A DNA stretch of 64,000 bases from Sphingomonas phyllosphaerae 5.2. GTDB lineage: Bacteria > Pseudomonadota > Alphaproteobacteria > Sphingomonadales > Sphingomonadaceae. Location: positions 1,401,501 to 1,465,500 of the forward strand of contig NZ_ATTI01000001.1 of the NCBI RefSeq assembly GCF_000419605.1. Direction: 5' to 3'. Positions 28,522-37,484 of this stretch are shown in pieces; position 1 is the stretch's first letter, and each line of letters opens with the position of its first letter. The position numbers were made by a program, and so were the translations under genes. The notes beneath the pieces were generated by a model. The model did no database searches and had not been told where the DNA came from. It worked only from the letters and a program-made list of their open reading frames with translations.

Positions 28522-29409
28522 TCAGCGCGTCGGAACCGGCTCCGCGCCCGAATAATCATAGAACCCGCGCCCGGTCTTGCGCCCGTACCAGCCGGCTTCG
28601 ACATATTTGACCAGCAGCGGCGCGGGGCGAAACTTCGGGTCGCCCGTGCCCTCGAACAAAACGCGCGTGATCTCGAGGCAGGTGTCGAGGCCGATGAAGT
28701 CGGCGAGCGTCAAGGGGCCCATCGGATGATTCAGGCCGAGCTGGCAGGCGAGATCGATGTCACGGATCGTCGCGACGCCTTCGCCGAGCGCGAAGCACGC
28801 CTCGTTGAGCATCGGCATCAGCACGCGGTTGACGATGAAGCCGGGTGCGTCGTTGGCGCGCACCACCGCCTTGCCGAGCCGCGCGGCGTAGCGCTCGATC
28901 GCGGCGACGGTGGCGTCGGAGGTGGCGAGCCCGCGGATCACCTCGATCAATCCCATGATCGGGACCGGGTTGAAGAAGTGAACGCCGATGAAGCGCGCCG
29001 CGTCCGGCGACGCCTGCGCCAGCCGCGTGATCGGGATCGACGAGGTGTTCGAGGCGAGCACCGCATCGTCGCGCAGCACCGCGCCGACATCGGCGAAGAT
29101 GCGGCGCTTGATCTCCTCGCGCTCGGTCGCGGCCTCGATTACGAGATCACACGGTGACATCGCGGCAGCGCCGGCGAACGGTTCGATCCGGGTCAGCGTG
29201 GCGTCGCGCGCCTCTGCGTCGATCTGGCCCTTCTCGACCGCGCGGGCGAGGCGCTTGGCGATTCCGGCCTTGCCGGCCGCCGCGCGCGCCTCGTCCACAT
29301 CGCTAAGCAGCACGCGATAGCCGGCGGCAGCGGAGACCTGCGCGATTCCCGCGCCCATCTGTCCCGCGCCGATCACACCGATCGTCTGGCCGTCCTCTTG
29401 CATTGCCAT
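28522..29409 (-). CDS. 3-hydroxybutyryl-CoA dehydrogenase
   Basis: 295 residues. The N-terminal Rossmann domain starts with [20 protein letters not shown]. The catalytic His lies in [19 protein letters not shown], and the C-terminal helical dimer domain contains [19 protein letters not shown] and [20 protein letters not shown]. It oxidises (S)-3-hydroxybutyryl-CoA with NAD(P), in butyrate/short-chain fatty acid or phenylacetate breakdown (Hbd/PaaH/FadB2 type). No other beta-oxidation gene is adjacent, so the pathway cannot be fixed. It stands alone, 113 bp from the LOV kinase and transcribed in the same direction. Confidence 0.93.
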   Translation of the reverse strand: MAMQEDGQTIGVIGAGQMGAGIAQVSAAAGYRVLLSDVDEARAAAGKAGIAKRLARAVEKGQIDAEARDATLTRIEPFAGAAAMSPCDLVIEAATEREEIKRRIFADVGAVLRDDAVLASNTSSIPITRLAQASPDAARFIGVHFFNPVPIMGLIEVIRGLATSDATVAAIERYAARLGKAVVRANDAPGFIVNRVLMPMLNEACFALGEGVATIRDIDLACQLGLNHPMGPLTLADFIGLDTCLEITRVLFEGTGDPKFRPAPLLVKYVEAGWYGRKTGRGFYDYSGAEPVPTR

Positions 29410-29490
29410 CTCCTGTTCATCTTGACGCGCCTTTAACCCGCGCCGACGACGATGCGCCAGCAGGCACGGTCGGCAAGCAAGGGCAGGGCC

Positions 29491-30600
29491 ATGAAAAGAG
29501 TTATGCTGTTCGCCGGTGCGCTGTTGGCAGGGTGTTCGCAGCAGCCGGCGGCCACGTCGCCCGCCGCAACGCCTGGCGGTGTCGCGACCCCGTCGCCATC
29601 ACCGGCTGCGTCCGGGACGGCAGCGAGTGAGGTGGGCGACGATCACGCGGTGCCGCGTCCGGGCGAGCAGAAGACGTTCGGCGACTGGACGGTCGCATGC
29701 GATAACGTCCGCAGTTGTGCGATGGCGTCGCTTGGCACCGAAGGCGATTTCCCGAAGGTTACGATGCAGGTCTCGCGCCGAGCAGGGGCTGCGGCGGGGA
29801 TCGAGATCGCGCTGATGCAGCCGCAGGACGACAAGGTCGCGCCGGCGGCGCTGACGATCGACGCGCGGCGGTTCGCGGTCGCGCAAGACGGCCTGGCCGG
29901 CGAGCCGGCGCTCGCGTTGTCACGGGCGCTCGCCGATGCGCAGTCGGTGACGGTCACAGACGGCAACGGCGCGAAGATCGGTAGCGTCTCGCCCAAGGGT
30001 GCGGCGGCGGCATTGCGCTATATCGATGCGCAGCAAGGACGCGCGGGCACGGTCACGGCGATCGTCGCGCGCGGCAACCAGCCGGCGGACACCGTGCCGG
30101 CCGCGCGTGCGCTGCCACGGGTTGCGGCGGTTGCGTTCGGCGGCACCGCCGCCACGCTGCCGCCGGCGCTGCTCGCTGCCATGCGCAAGACGGCGCGCTG
30201 CGATCAATCGCTGCCCGATTTGACGCCACGCGCGCAGGCGCTGGCTGATGGCGCGACACTGGTGCTGCTGCCCTGTTCGACGGGCGCCTATAACGAGATC
30301 GATGCGCTGTTCGTCGTTCGTGACGGAAAGGCGGTGCCCGCGGACCTCGACGCGCCGGCGGGCTTCGATGCGACGGGAGCCGATTCGCAGACGCCGGTGC
30401 GCAGTATCGTGAACGGCGACGTGCGCGATGGCGTGCTGACCAGCTATGCCAAGGGGCGCGGGCTGGGCGACTGCGGGGTGATGCAGGGGTTCGTCTGGGA
30501 CGGTACGCGGCTGCGGCTCGTCGAGCAGCGATCGATGGGGGAGTGTCGCGGCAATCCGGATTACCTGACGGTGTGGCGCGCGGCGTACGGCCGGCAATGA
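29491..30600 (+). CDS. DUF1176 lipoprotein
   Basis: 369 residues from ATG 29491. A lipoprotein signal peptide ([14 protein letters not shown]) ends in a lipobox LLAG-Cys at residue 12. A low-complexity Pro/Ala/Ser linker follows, then the DUF1176 domain beginning [19 protein letters not shown] and ending [20 protein letters not shown]. The function of DUF1176 is unknown; it occurs in periplasmic or outer-membrane proteins of proteobacteria. Its stop overlaps the start of a second DUF1176 gene by 4 bp. The conserved WxVACDN-CxA and C-terminal GEC motifs are shared between the two. Confidence 0.82.
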   Translation: MKRVMLFAGALLAGCSQQPAATSPAATPGGVATPSPSPAASGTAASEVGDDHAVPRPGEQKTFGDWTVACDNVRSCAMASLGTEGDFPKVTMQVSRRAGAAAGIEIALMQPQDDKVAPAALTIDARRFAVAQDGLAGEPALALSRALADAQSVTVTDGNGAKIGSVSPKGAAAALRYIDAQQGRAGTVTAIVARGNQPADTVPAARALPRVAAVAFGGTAATLPPALLAAMRKTARCDQSLPDLTPRAQALADGATLVLLPCSTGAYNEIDALFVVRDGKAVPADLDAPAGFDATGADSQTPVRSIVNGDVRDGVLTSYAKGRGLGDCGVMQGFVWDGTRLRLVEQRSMGECRGNPDYLTVWRAAYGRQ

Positions 30601-31571
30601 TCGCGGCGCTGCTGCCGCTGGCGATGCAGGCGACGACGATGCCGCCCGGCAGCGACTGGTCCGTCGCGTGCGACAATCAGCGATATTGTACGGCGTGGGC
30701 GCGGGTGCCCGAGGGCGCGGACTCATCCGCTTATCCGCTGGTCGTGCTGCGCCGCGCGGGCGATGCGGCAGCCGTGCCGGCGATCGACCTGCCGATCCCG
30801 GTGGGCACGGCGCCGGGCACGCGGCTGACGATCATGGTCGACAAGCGCGTACTGGCGCAACTGATCGCGCCGGGAGGCGGCACCGGGTTGTCGCTGCCGT
30901 TCAGTGGCGCGCTGGCGACGGCATTGACGCGCGGGCGGATGCTGATGCTCACCGATCCGGACGGTTCCGTGCGCGCGCAGCTTTCGCTGAGGGGCCTGGG
31001 CGCGGTGCTGGCGGAGATTGATGCCGCGCAACTGCGCGACGGGACGCGCAGCGCGCTGGTCCGGCGGGGACGGGGGAATGTGCCGCCGTTGCCACCCGTG
31101 CCAGAGGTGGTGGTGCCGCCCGCCGACCCGCGCCCCCCACGCGTGCTCTCGCCCAAGCAGTTGCAGGCGCTGCTCGGGAAGCCGCCGAAGGGATGTGGAC
31201 CGATCCTGGCGCGCGGCTATCGGCTGGACGCGGCGCAGACCCTGCTGGCGATCGAGCCGCTCTGCGACACGTCCGGGGTGACAATCCTCGCCTATGTCGT
31301 GGCCGACAAGGGTTCGCCGCAGCCGGCGACCTTCGACGCGGGTGCCGCGCTGCCGGGAATGCCGGCACAGCAGGTCGCAGGCAGTTGGGACCCGGTGCGG
31401 CGGCGCATTGCAGTGCTGCTCCCCGCGACGCCGGGGCATGATTGCGGAACGCGGCGTGACTTCGCGTGGGATGGCAATCAGTTCCGGATGGTCGAGGAGC
31501 GAACCGTCGCGGAATGCCGACGTGCGACCTATGAGATCACGACTTTCCACGCGCAGGTGCGCACCCGCTAG
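30597..31571 (+). CDS. DUF1176 exported protein (second copy)
   Basis: 324 residues from ATG 30597, coupled to the previous gene by an ATGA overlap. A short hydrophobic N-terminus ([15 protein letters not shown]) acts as the signal sequence, without a lipobox. The domain then opens with SDWSVACDNQRYCTAWARV and closes with FAWDGNQFRMVEERTVAECR, paralleling the first copy. The central part carries a Pro-rich linker (PPLPPVPEVVVPPADPRPP). This is a tandem duplication that has diverged, since similarity is confined to the motif ends. The partner relation between the two proteins is unknown. Confidence 0.8.
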   Translation: MIAALLPLAMQATTMPPGSDWSVACDNQRYCTAWARVPEGADSSAYPLVVLRRAGDAAAVPAIDLPIPVGTAPGTRLTIMVDKRVLAQLIAPGGGTGLSLPFSGALATALTRGRMLMLTDPDGSVRAQLSLRGLGAVLAEIDAAQLRDGTRSALVRRGRGNVPPLPPVPEVVVPPADPRPPRVLSPKQLQALLGKPPKGCGPILARGYRLDAAQTLLAIEPLCDTSGVTILAYVVADKGSPQPATFDAGAALPGMPAQQVAGSWDPVRRRIAVLLPATPGHDCGTRRDFAWDGNQFRMVEERTVAECRRATYEITTFHAQVRTR

Positions 31572-31660
31572 CGCGTGGATTGCGCCGCGGCGTTCAGCCT
31601 GTAGCATGGCGTGATCAAGGCACGCGCACCCCGCGCGCGCCGCATCCCGGAACCGTCCCT

Positions 31661-33163
31661 TTGCCGATCTTCGCCCGCTCGCTTTCGCTCGCCGCGCTGC
31701 TGCTCGCCACTACCGCCCCGGCGCTGGCGCAGGCCGACAAGACCACTACCACCGTCGAGAAGAAGCAGGAGGACGACAAGCTCAAGCTGCCGCCGCTACC
31801 TGACGACAAGACGATCACGCAAACCGCACGGATCGGTGGGCGAACGATCAGCTACAAGGCGACCGTCGGCACGATCGCGGTGCGCGACGACAAGGGCAAG
31901 GAGATCGGGCAGGTCGTCTATACCGCCTATGTCGTGCCCGGCGCAGATCCCGCGCGCCCCGTCACCTTCGCGTTCAACGGTGGGCCCGGCGCGGCGTCGG
32001 TGTATCTCAACCTGGGCGCGGTCGGGCCGAAGCGCGTGCAGTTCGGTGCGCAGGGCGATGCGCCCTCCGACGCACCGATCGCGCGCGACAATCCCAATAG
32101 CTGGCTCGACATGACCGACCTGGTCTTCATCGATCCGGTCGGCACCGGGTTCAGCCGCAGCCTCGTCGATGCCGAGCAGACCAAGAAGACCTTCTACGCC
32201 AACGATCCCGATATCAAATATCTCTCGAAGGTCGTCTACGACTGGCTGGTCAAGGAAGGACGGCTGCGCTCGCCGAAGTACGTGATGGGCGAAAGCTATG
32301 GCGGGTATCGTGCACCGCGCATCGCGTATGAACTGCAGTCGCAGATCGGGGTCGGGATCAACGGGCTCATCATGGTGTCGCCGTATCTCGACCCGGCCGT
32401 GGGCGATAACGGTACCGCGCTGTCGCCGTTGCCGTGGATGATCGACCTGCCCTCGATGGCGGCCGCGAACCTGGAGCGGAAGGGGCAGTTAACGCCCGCG
32501 GCAATGGCCGAGGTCGAGGCCTATACGCGTGGCGATTTCGCGCGCGACCTGCTGCTCGGACGCGCGAACCCGGAGGCGGTGCAGCGCGTGGTCGCCAACG
32601 TCACGCGGCTGACCGGGCTCGATCCGGCGCTGGTGCAACGGATGGGCGGGCGCGTCGACAGCCGAACATATCTGCGTGAAGTGCACCGCACCGAGGGGAC
32701 GATCGGCAGCGTCTACGATTCGAACGTCACTGCCTTCGATCCCTTCCCGTGGTCGCCGCGGCAGGAATCGAACGATCCGATCCTCGACGCGCTGATCGCG
32801 CCGACGACCAGCGCGATGGTCGATTTCGTGACGCGCGAAGTGGGATGGAAGACCGACGCCCGCTACAATGCGCTATCCTATGCGGTGAATGCTGCGTGGG
32901 ATCGCGGCCAGCCTGCCGACACACCGGTCAGCGACCTGCGTAAGGCGATCGCCAACGATCCGAAGATGCGGGTGTTGATCGTGCACGGTTGGGACGACCT
33001 GTCGTGTCCGTTCTTCGCATCGCGGCTGATCGTCGACCAGATGCCGGCGTTCGGCGTGCCGGAGCGCGTGCAGTTGCGGGTCTATGCCGGCGGGCACATG
33101 TTCTACAGCCGCAACGACAGCGGCGCGGCGTTCAAGGCGGACGCGGCGGGGATGTATCGGTGA
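31661..33163 (+). CDS. Secreted serine carboxypeptidase, peptidase S10 family
   Basis: 500 residues from TTG 31661, the codon that opens a good signal peptide (PIFARSLSLAALLLATTAPA, cleavage after ALAQ). The catalytic Ser is in MGESYGGYRAPRIAYE. The oxyanion/substrate segment is FAFNGGPGAASVYLNLGAVG, the Asp is in HGWDDLSCPF and the His in YAGGHMFYSR. It removes C-terminal residues from peptides, in the periplasm or outside the cell. Upstream lies the DUF1176 pair 89 bp away. Bacterial S10 enzymes are uncommon outside a few lineages, including Sphingomonas and Xanthomonas. Confidence 0.9.
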   Translation: MPIFARSLSLAALLLATTAPALAQADKTTTTVEKKQEDDKLKLPPLPDDKTITQTARIGGRTISYKATVGTIAVRDDKGKEIGQVVYTAYVVPGADPARPVTFAFNGGPGAASVYLNLGAVGPKRVQFGAQGDAPSDAPIARDNPNSWLDMTDLVFIDPVGTGFSRSLVDAEQTKKTFYANDPDIKYLSKVVYDWLVKEGRLRSPKYVMGESYGGYRAPRIAYELQSQIGVGINGLIMVSPYLDPAVGDNGTALSPLPWMIDLPSMAAANLERKGQLTPAAMAEVEAYTRGDFARDLLLGRANPEAVQRVVANVTRLTGLDPALVQRMGGRVDSRTYLREVHRTEGTIGSVYDSNVTAFDPFPWSPRQESNDPILDALIAPTTSAMVDFVTREVGWKTDARYNALSYAVNAAWDRGQPADTPVSDLRKAIANDPKMRVLIVHGWDDLSCPFFASRLIVDQMPAFGVPERVQLRVYAGGHMFYSRNDSGAAFKADAAGMYR

Positions 33164-33421
33164 AGGTGGGACGCTACGCCTGATTGCCCTGCGGGCTCCA
33201 CCCGGATGCCGTTTCGATTGACGTCGTTCAAGTAGCGGGATCTGAGCTGGTCCGAGATGACGGCCAAAAGCAACAGGCAGGCGTCGATCCAGCCGACGAG
33301 GTCGGGCGAGGCGACGGCAAGGCCGCCGCCTTCACGTCGGACGCGCGGCCTTGCTGCGTGCCGGCCGATCCCGGCCCTGCACGGACGGCGGGCCGCGCAA
33401 CGCGGCGCTAGACTAGCGCCG

Positions 33422-34387
33422 CTAGGCCGGGATCTGCTGGCTGATGCAGTGGAAGCTGCCGCCGCCGGTCAGGATCGCGTCGGCGCGCAGCCCTACCACG
33501 TCCCGGTCCGGGAAGATCGCCGCGATCGCCGCCACGCCCGCGTCGTCGTTTTCGCTCCCGTAGAGCGGGACGACCACCACGGCATTGCCGATGTAGAAGT
33601 TCATGTAGCTGCCGGGCACCACTTCCTCGTCGCGCAGCACGCGGCCCGGCGAGGGGATCTCCACGACGTCGATCCCGGCGGCACGCGCGCGCAGCGCGGC
33701 GTCCTGATAGACCTGCCAGTTGGGATCGTTCTCCGCAGCGCGGGGCAACGCCAGCCGGTTCGGCCCGACGAACCGTGCGAGATTGTCGACATGCCCGTCG
33801 GTATGGTCGTTGAGCAGCCCGTTGCCGAGCCACAGGACCCGCGTCAGCCCCAGGTCCTCGGCCAGGCGATGCTCGACCTGTGCCTTCGAGAAGCCCGGAT
33901 TGCGGTTCGGGTTGAGCAGGCATTGCTCGGTCGTGACGACCAGCCCGGTGCCGTCGCCGTCGATCGCGCCGCCCTCCAGGATCCAGTCGCACGCCACCAC
34001 CGTCAGCCCGCGCGACCGCCCCAGCCGCGCGCCGATGTCGTCGTCGCCGGGCAAGTCGTACTTGCCGCCCCAGCCGTTGAAGCCGAAGTCACGCGCCTTG
34101 CCGTCGCCGTCAAGGATCGGCGCGGTGTCGCGCAGCCAGATGTCGCCAAACGGCTCGACCACAACCTCCGCGAATGGCGCGTGCGCCCGTGCATCGGTGG
34201 CGGCTTCGTCATCGGCGACGACCAGCACAACCTGCTCGCCGCGGCCATCCGCGTGGACGGCGCGCGCGAAAGCAACCACTTCGTCACGCGCGTGATCGAG
34301 ATCCTCCAGCCACAATTCGGGGTGGCTGGGATAGCCTATCCAGACGGCGGCGTGCGGAGCCCATTCGGGCGGCGGTGTCGTGGTCAT
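33422..34387 (-). CDS. aguA: Agmatine deiminase
   Basis: 321 residues from ATG 34387. The PF04371 peptidyl-arginine-deiminase fold is shown by TPPPEWAPHAAVWIGYPSHP at the start, FGDIWLRDTAPI, WILEGGAIDGDG, HTDGHVDNLARFV and the nucleophile Cys314 in GGGSFHCISQQIPA. It converts agmatine to N-carbamoylputrescine plus ammonia, part of arginine-derived putrescine synthesis. No N-carbamoylputrescine amidase (aguB) is adjacent. It begins 12 nt after the M28 peptidase stop, so the two leftward genes may be cotranscribed. Confidence 0.9.
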   Translation of the reverse strand: MTTTPPPEWAPHAAVWIGYPSHPELWLEDLDHARDEVVAFARAVHADGRGEQVVLVVADDEAATDARAHAPFAEVVVEPFGDIWLRDTAPILDGDGKARDFGFNGWGGKYDLPGDDDIGARLGRSRGLTVVACDWILEGGAIDGDGTGLVVTTEQCLLNPNRNPGFSKAQVEHRLAEDLGLTRVLWLGNGLLNDHTDGHVDNLARFVGPNRLALPRAAENDPNWQVYQDAALRARAAGIDVVEIPSPGRVLRDEEVVPGSYMNFYIGNAVVVVPLYGSENDDAGVAAIAAIFPDRDVVGLRADAILTGGGSFHCISQQIPA

Positions 34388-34398
34388 CGTGCTGCCTT

Positions 34399-36072
34399 TC
34401 AATTTGCCGTCGTCGGGGCGTTCGCCGGGGTAGCGCGGCTCTTGTCGCGGATCGCGCGGAATTCGTCGCCCGCCACCCAATTGGGCCATTGTGCGCTCTG
34501 CGCCAGCGCGCGGCCGATCCCGTAATAGAGCTGTACGTCCTTTACCGTCCCGGCCCAGTTCCAGTTCGGATCATATTCGTCTTTCGGCCCGTGATAACGA
34601 TGCTCCTCGTAATCCTTCGCCGCCGCAGCGCCCGCCGTCTTGCCGCCCGCGACCAGATCGTCACCGGCGTCGAAATAGATCATCGGCACGCCGCGCTTGG
34701 CGAGGCTGAAATGATCGGAACGATAGTAGAAGCCCTTCTCCGGCGTCGGCTCGTCGCTGGCGACGCGGTCCTGCGTCTTCAGCGCGGCGGTGAGATAGGC
34801 GTCCAGCTCCGACTTGCCCTTGCCGACGACCACGACGTTCTTCGCCGGTCCCGCCAGCGAAAGCGCGTCCATATTCACCCCGCCGACCGTTCGGTCGAGC
34901 GGATAGACTGGGTTGGCGGCGTAATATTCGGAGCCGAGCAACCCGCTCTCCTCGCCGGTGACCGCCACGAAGATCTGGCTGCGCGGCGTCGAGCCGGCCT
35001 TCACGTTCGCTTCCGCCAGCGCGACCAGGGCCGCGGTGCCGGTCGCATTGTCAATCGCGCCGTTGCAGATGTCGTCCCCGTCGGGCGCTGCCTCGCAACG
35101 GCCGAGGTGATCCCAATGCGCGGAATACAGGACATATTCGTCCGGATGCGTCTTGCCCGGCAGGATGCCGATGACGTTGCGCGACTGGTGCCGGCGCACG
35201 GTCTCGTCGAACGATATCGACGCCTTTACGCCGCCAAGCGGGCGTGCGCGGAACCCCTTGCGCCCGGCCGCGGCGGCAAGTGCGTCGAAGTCGAGCCCTT
35301 CGCGCTCGAAAAGCCGGCGTGCCTGCGCCTCCTGCATCCAGCCGATCGCCGCGCTGTCCTTCGCGTGATCGTCGGCGGCGTCGGCGACCTGCTGGGCGCC
35401 GGTCCAGCTGGATTGCACGACATTCCAGCCATAAGCGGCAGGCTCCGTCTGGTGGACGATGATCGCGGCCGCGGCGCCCTGCCGCGCGGCTTCCTCGTAC
35501 TTGTAGGTCCAGCGCCCGTAATAGGTCATCGCGCGGCCGTTGAACGGACCAGTCAGGCCGGGAGTTTTCCAGTCGGGATCGTTGACCAGGATCAGTACCG
35601 TCTTGCCGCGCACGTCCAGTCCGGCATAGTCGTTCCAGCCCTTCTCCGGCGCGTTGATGCCATAACCGACGAAGACGACGGGCGAATCCTTCACCTCCAC
35701 CCGCGGCGTAATGCGCCACGTGCCGACCACCATGTCGGGGCCGTAGCGCAGGCTCAGCGGCGCCCCGGCACCGGTGAAGACGAGCGGGGACACGTTCTTC
35801 GCCGTCAGTTCGACCAGCGGCACGTCCTGATACCAGCTGCCCTTGTTGCCGGGCTTCAGTCCGGCCGCGGCAAAGCGTTTCGCGAGGTATGCGACGGTCT
35901 TGTCCTCGCCCGCCGTACCGGGGGCGCGACCCTCGTAAGCGTCTGACGACAGTTCCTTCGTGACGTCCTTCAGCGTCTGCTCGGAGATCGGCGCGACCGG
36001 TGCGACGATCGTCTGAGCGCCAGCAGGGACGGCCAGCGCAAGGAGGGGAAAAGCGGCGAGACGCAAACGCAT
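34399..36072 (-). CDS. Secreted M28-family zinc metallopeptidase
   Basis: 557 residues with signal peptide MRLRLAAFPLLALAVPAGAQ. A PA domain (about 130-260) is inserted before the catalytic part. The zinc ligands are seen in order: YSAHWDHLG, ICNGAIDNATG, TGEESGLLGSEYY with the catalytic Glu pair, and a further Asp and His near RSDHFSLAKRGVPMIYF. This is the aminopeptidase/glutamate-carboxypeptidase-like M28 group. It is periplasmic or secreted. The neighbouring genes at 31.7-37.3 kb include two other exported hydrolases, suggesting peptide scavenging. Confidence 0.9.
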   Translation of the reverse strand: MRLRLAAFPLLALAVPAGAQTIVAPVAPISEQTLKDVTKELSSDAYEGRAPGTAGEDKTVAYLAKRFAAAGLKPGNKGSWYQDVPLVELTAKNVSPLVFTGAGAPLSLRYGPDMVVGTWRITPRVEVKDSPVVFVGYGINAPEKGWNDYAGLDVRGKTVLILVNDPDWKTPGLTGPFNGRAMTYYGRWTYKYEEAARQGAAAAIIVHQTEPAAYGWNVVQSSWTGAQQVADAADDHAKDSAAIGWMQEAQARRLFEREGLDFDALAAAAGRKGFRARPLGGVKASISFDETVRRHQSRNVIGILPGKTHPDEYVLYSAHWDHLGRCEAAPDGDDICNGAIDNATGTAALVALAEANVKAGSTPRSQIFVAVTGEESGLLGSEYYAANPVYPLDRTVGGVNMDALSLAGPAKNVVVVGKGKSELDAYLTAALKTQDRVASDEPTPEKGFYYRSDHFSLAKRGVPMIYFDAGDDLVAGGKTAGAAAAKDYEEHRYHGPKDEYDPNWNWAGTVKDVQLYYGIGRALAQSAQWPNWVAGDEFRAIRDKSRATPANAPTTAN

Positions 36073-36209
36073 GGAAGGACTCCGCGGGAAGGATGAGGCC
36101 TTCTGCCAAGCGCCGCGTCGCCTGTCCACGCATGCCCAACGCGTGGCGTGCTGCCGAGATCGCGACGGTTACGATCGGATCGCCACGGCCAGCAGCGACG
36201 CCGGGCCCG

Positions 36210-37319
36210 TCATTCCGTGCGCCGTAGCAGGTCGACGAGGTCCTTCTTCCAAAAGCGCGCGGCGGTGTGGGTGCCATGTCCGCGCGTTTCGGCGCTCTCC
36301 GGGATCATCCGGTAGCGCGCATTCTTCATTCGAGTCACCGCGCGTTGCGGATAATCGAGATTTCGCGGGTTGATGAAGTCGTCGGCGGAATTGATCCATG
36401 TCGTCGGCACCGTGATCGCCTCCAGCCGGTCCCATGGCGCATAGATGCGCGAGGCGTCGATCTGGTAGATCAGGTCGTTGGCATCGATCGCGGCGATCGA
36501 TGCCGCCACCCGTTCCCGCGCGAAGGCCTGCGCCGTGGCGCGGTCCGGGTATTGCGCCTGGAAATAGAGCGGCGCGGCACCGGCGACGAACAACAGGCTG
36601 GCGGCGGTGCGCAGGCCCTGCACCGGCTGCGAACGATACGCACCGCCGGCCCAGGCCGGATCGGCGGTGATCCCGTCGATCGCCAGTTGCCGCCACATCC
36701 GGTTCAGCCCGGCGATCTCGACCGGCTCGCACGCGAGCGGAAGCAGCGCGCGGACGAAATCGGAATGCGTTTCGCCCCACACCAGGCTGTGCATGCAGCC
36801 CATCGACGTGCCCATGACGAGCCGCATCCGGCGAATCCCGAGCCCGTCACGGAGCAGCCGGTATTGCGCCTCGACCATGTCGTCGTAATCGTAATGCGGA
36901 AAGCGCATCCGCAGCCCGTCGGACGGCTTCGACGACTTGCCGTGCCCGATCCCGTCGGGAAGGACGATCCAGTAGCGCGTGATGTCGAGCGGCTGGCCGG
37001 GGCCATAGAGCTCGTCGGCGAATTGCGGGCTCAGGAACTGACGACCGGTGCCGCCGGTGCCGTGGAGGACCATCACCGCATTGTCGATCTCGCCCTTCGC
37101 ATTACGATGCGGCTGACCCAGCGTCGTATAGTTGATGCGCAGCTCCGGCAATGTCTCGCCGGAGCGGAACCGGAAGTCGCGGATCGTGAACTGCGCATCG
37201 CGGGCCGGCCATTTGACGGCGGGCGGGGCGGGGGTCGTCGCAGCGGCGATCGGCGGCACCGGGAGGGCCTGCGGGGCGGCGGCCTGCATCAGCAGCAGCG
37301 AAAGGAACGAGAGCGGCAT
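36210..37319 (-). CDS. Exported alpha/beta hydrolase, MetX (homoserine acetyltransferase)-like
   Basis: 369 residues. A short hydrophobic N-terminus (MPLSFLSLLLMQAAAPQALP) suggests export. The core has the MetX-family layout: LRINYTTLGQPHRNAKGEID, LHGTGGTGRQFL, YWIVLPDGIGHGKSSKPSD and the nucleophile in MGTSMGCMHSLVWGE, with the Asp region TTWINSADDFINP and the His in ETRGHGTHTAA. True homoserine acyltransferases are cytosolic with different loops, so a secreted esterase-like activity is more likely. The substrate is unknown. It lies 137 bp upstream of the M28 gene in the same orientation. Confidence 0.82.
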   Translation of the reverse strand: MPLSFLSLLLMQAAAPQALPVPPIAAATTPAPPAVKWPARDAQFTIRDFRFRSGETLPELRINYTTLGQPHRNAKGEIDNAVMVLHGTGGTGRQFLSPQFADELYGPGQPLDITRYWIVLPDGIGHGKSSKPSDGLRMRFPHYDYDDMVEAQYRLLRDGLGIRRMRLVMGTSMGCMHSLVWGETHSDFVRALLPLACEPVEIAGLNRMWRQLAIDGITADPAWAGGAYRSQPVQGLRTAASLLFVAGAAPLYFQAQYPDRATAQAFARERVAASIAAIDANDLIYQIDASRIYAPWDRLEAITVPTTWINSADDFINPRNLDYPQRAVTRMKNARYRMIPESAETRGHGTHTAARFWKKDLVDLLRRTE

Positions 37320-37373
37320 GCCACCTTGTGCGTCCCGAATGCCTGCGGGCGCAAGCGGCCATGACATTGAAAT

Positions 37374-37404
37374 CGCAGTCGCGCAGTCGCGCAGTCGCGC
37401 AGTC
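37374..37404. repeat. 8-bp tandem repeat, about four copies
   Basis: CGCAGTCG repeats 3.9 times without mismatch between the divergent or abutting ends of the MetX-like gene and the GH130 gene. It is a simple-sequence tract with no clear role. Confidence 0.85.
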
Positions 37405-37484
37405 TCCGGTCGCGGCGTGCGACGTCGTGCGCGTACGGCCGGGGCGACGGTCAGCCGGGGCCGGGCGTCCGCCGCGGCCGTGCG

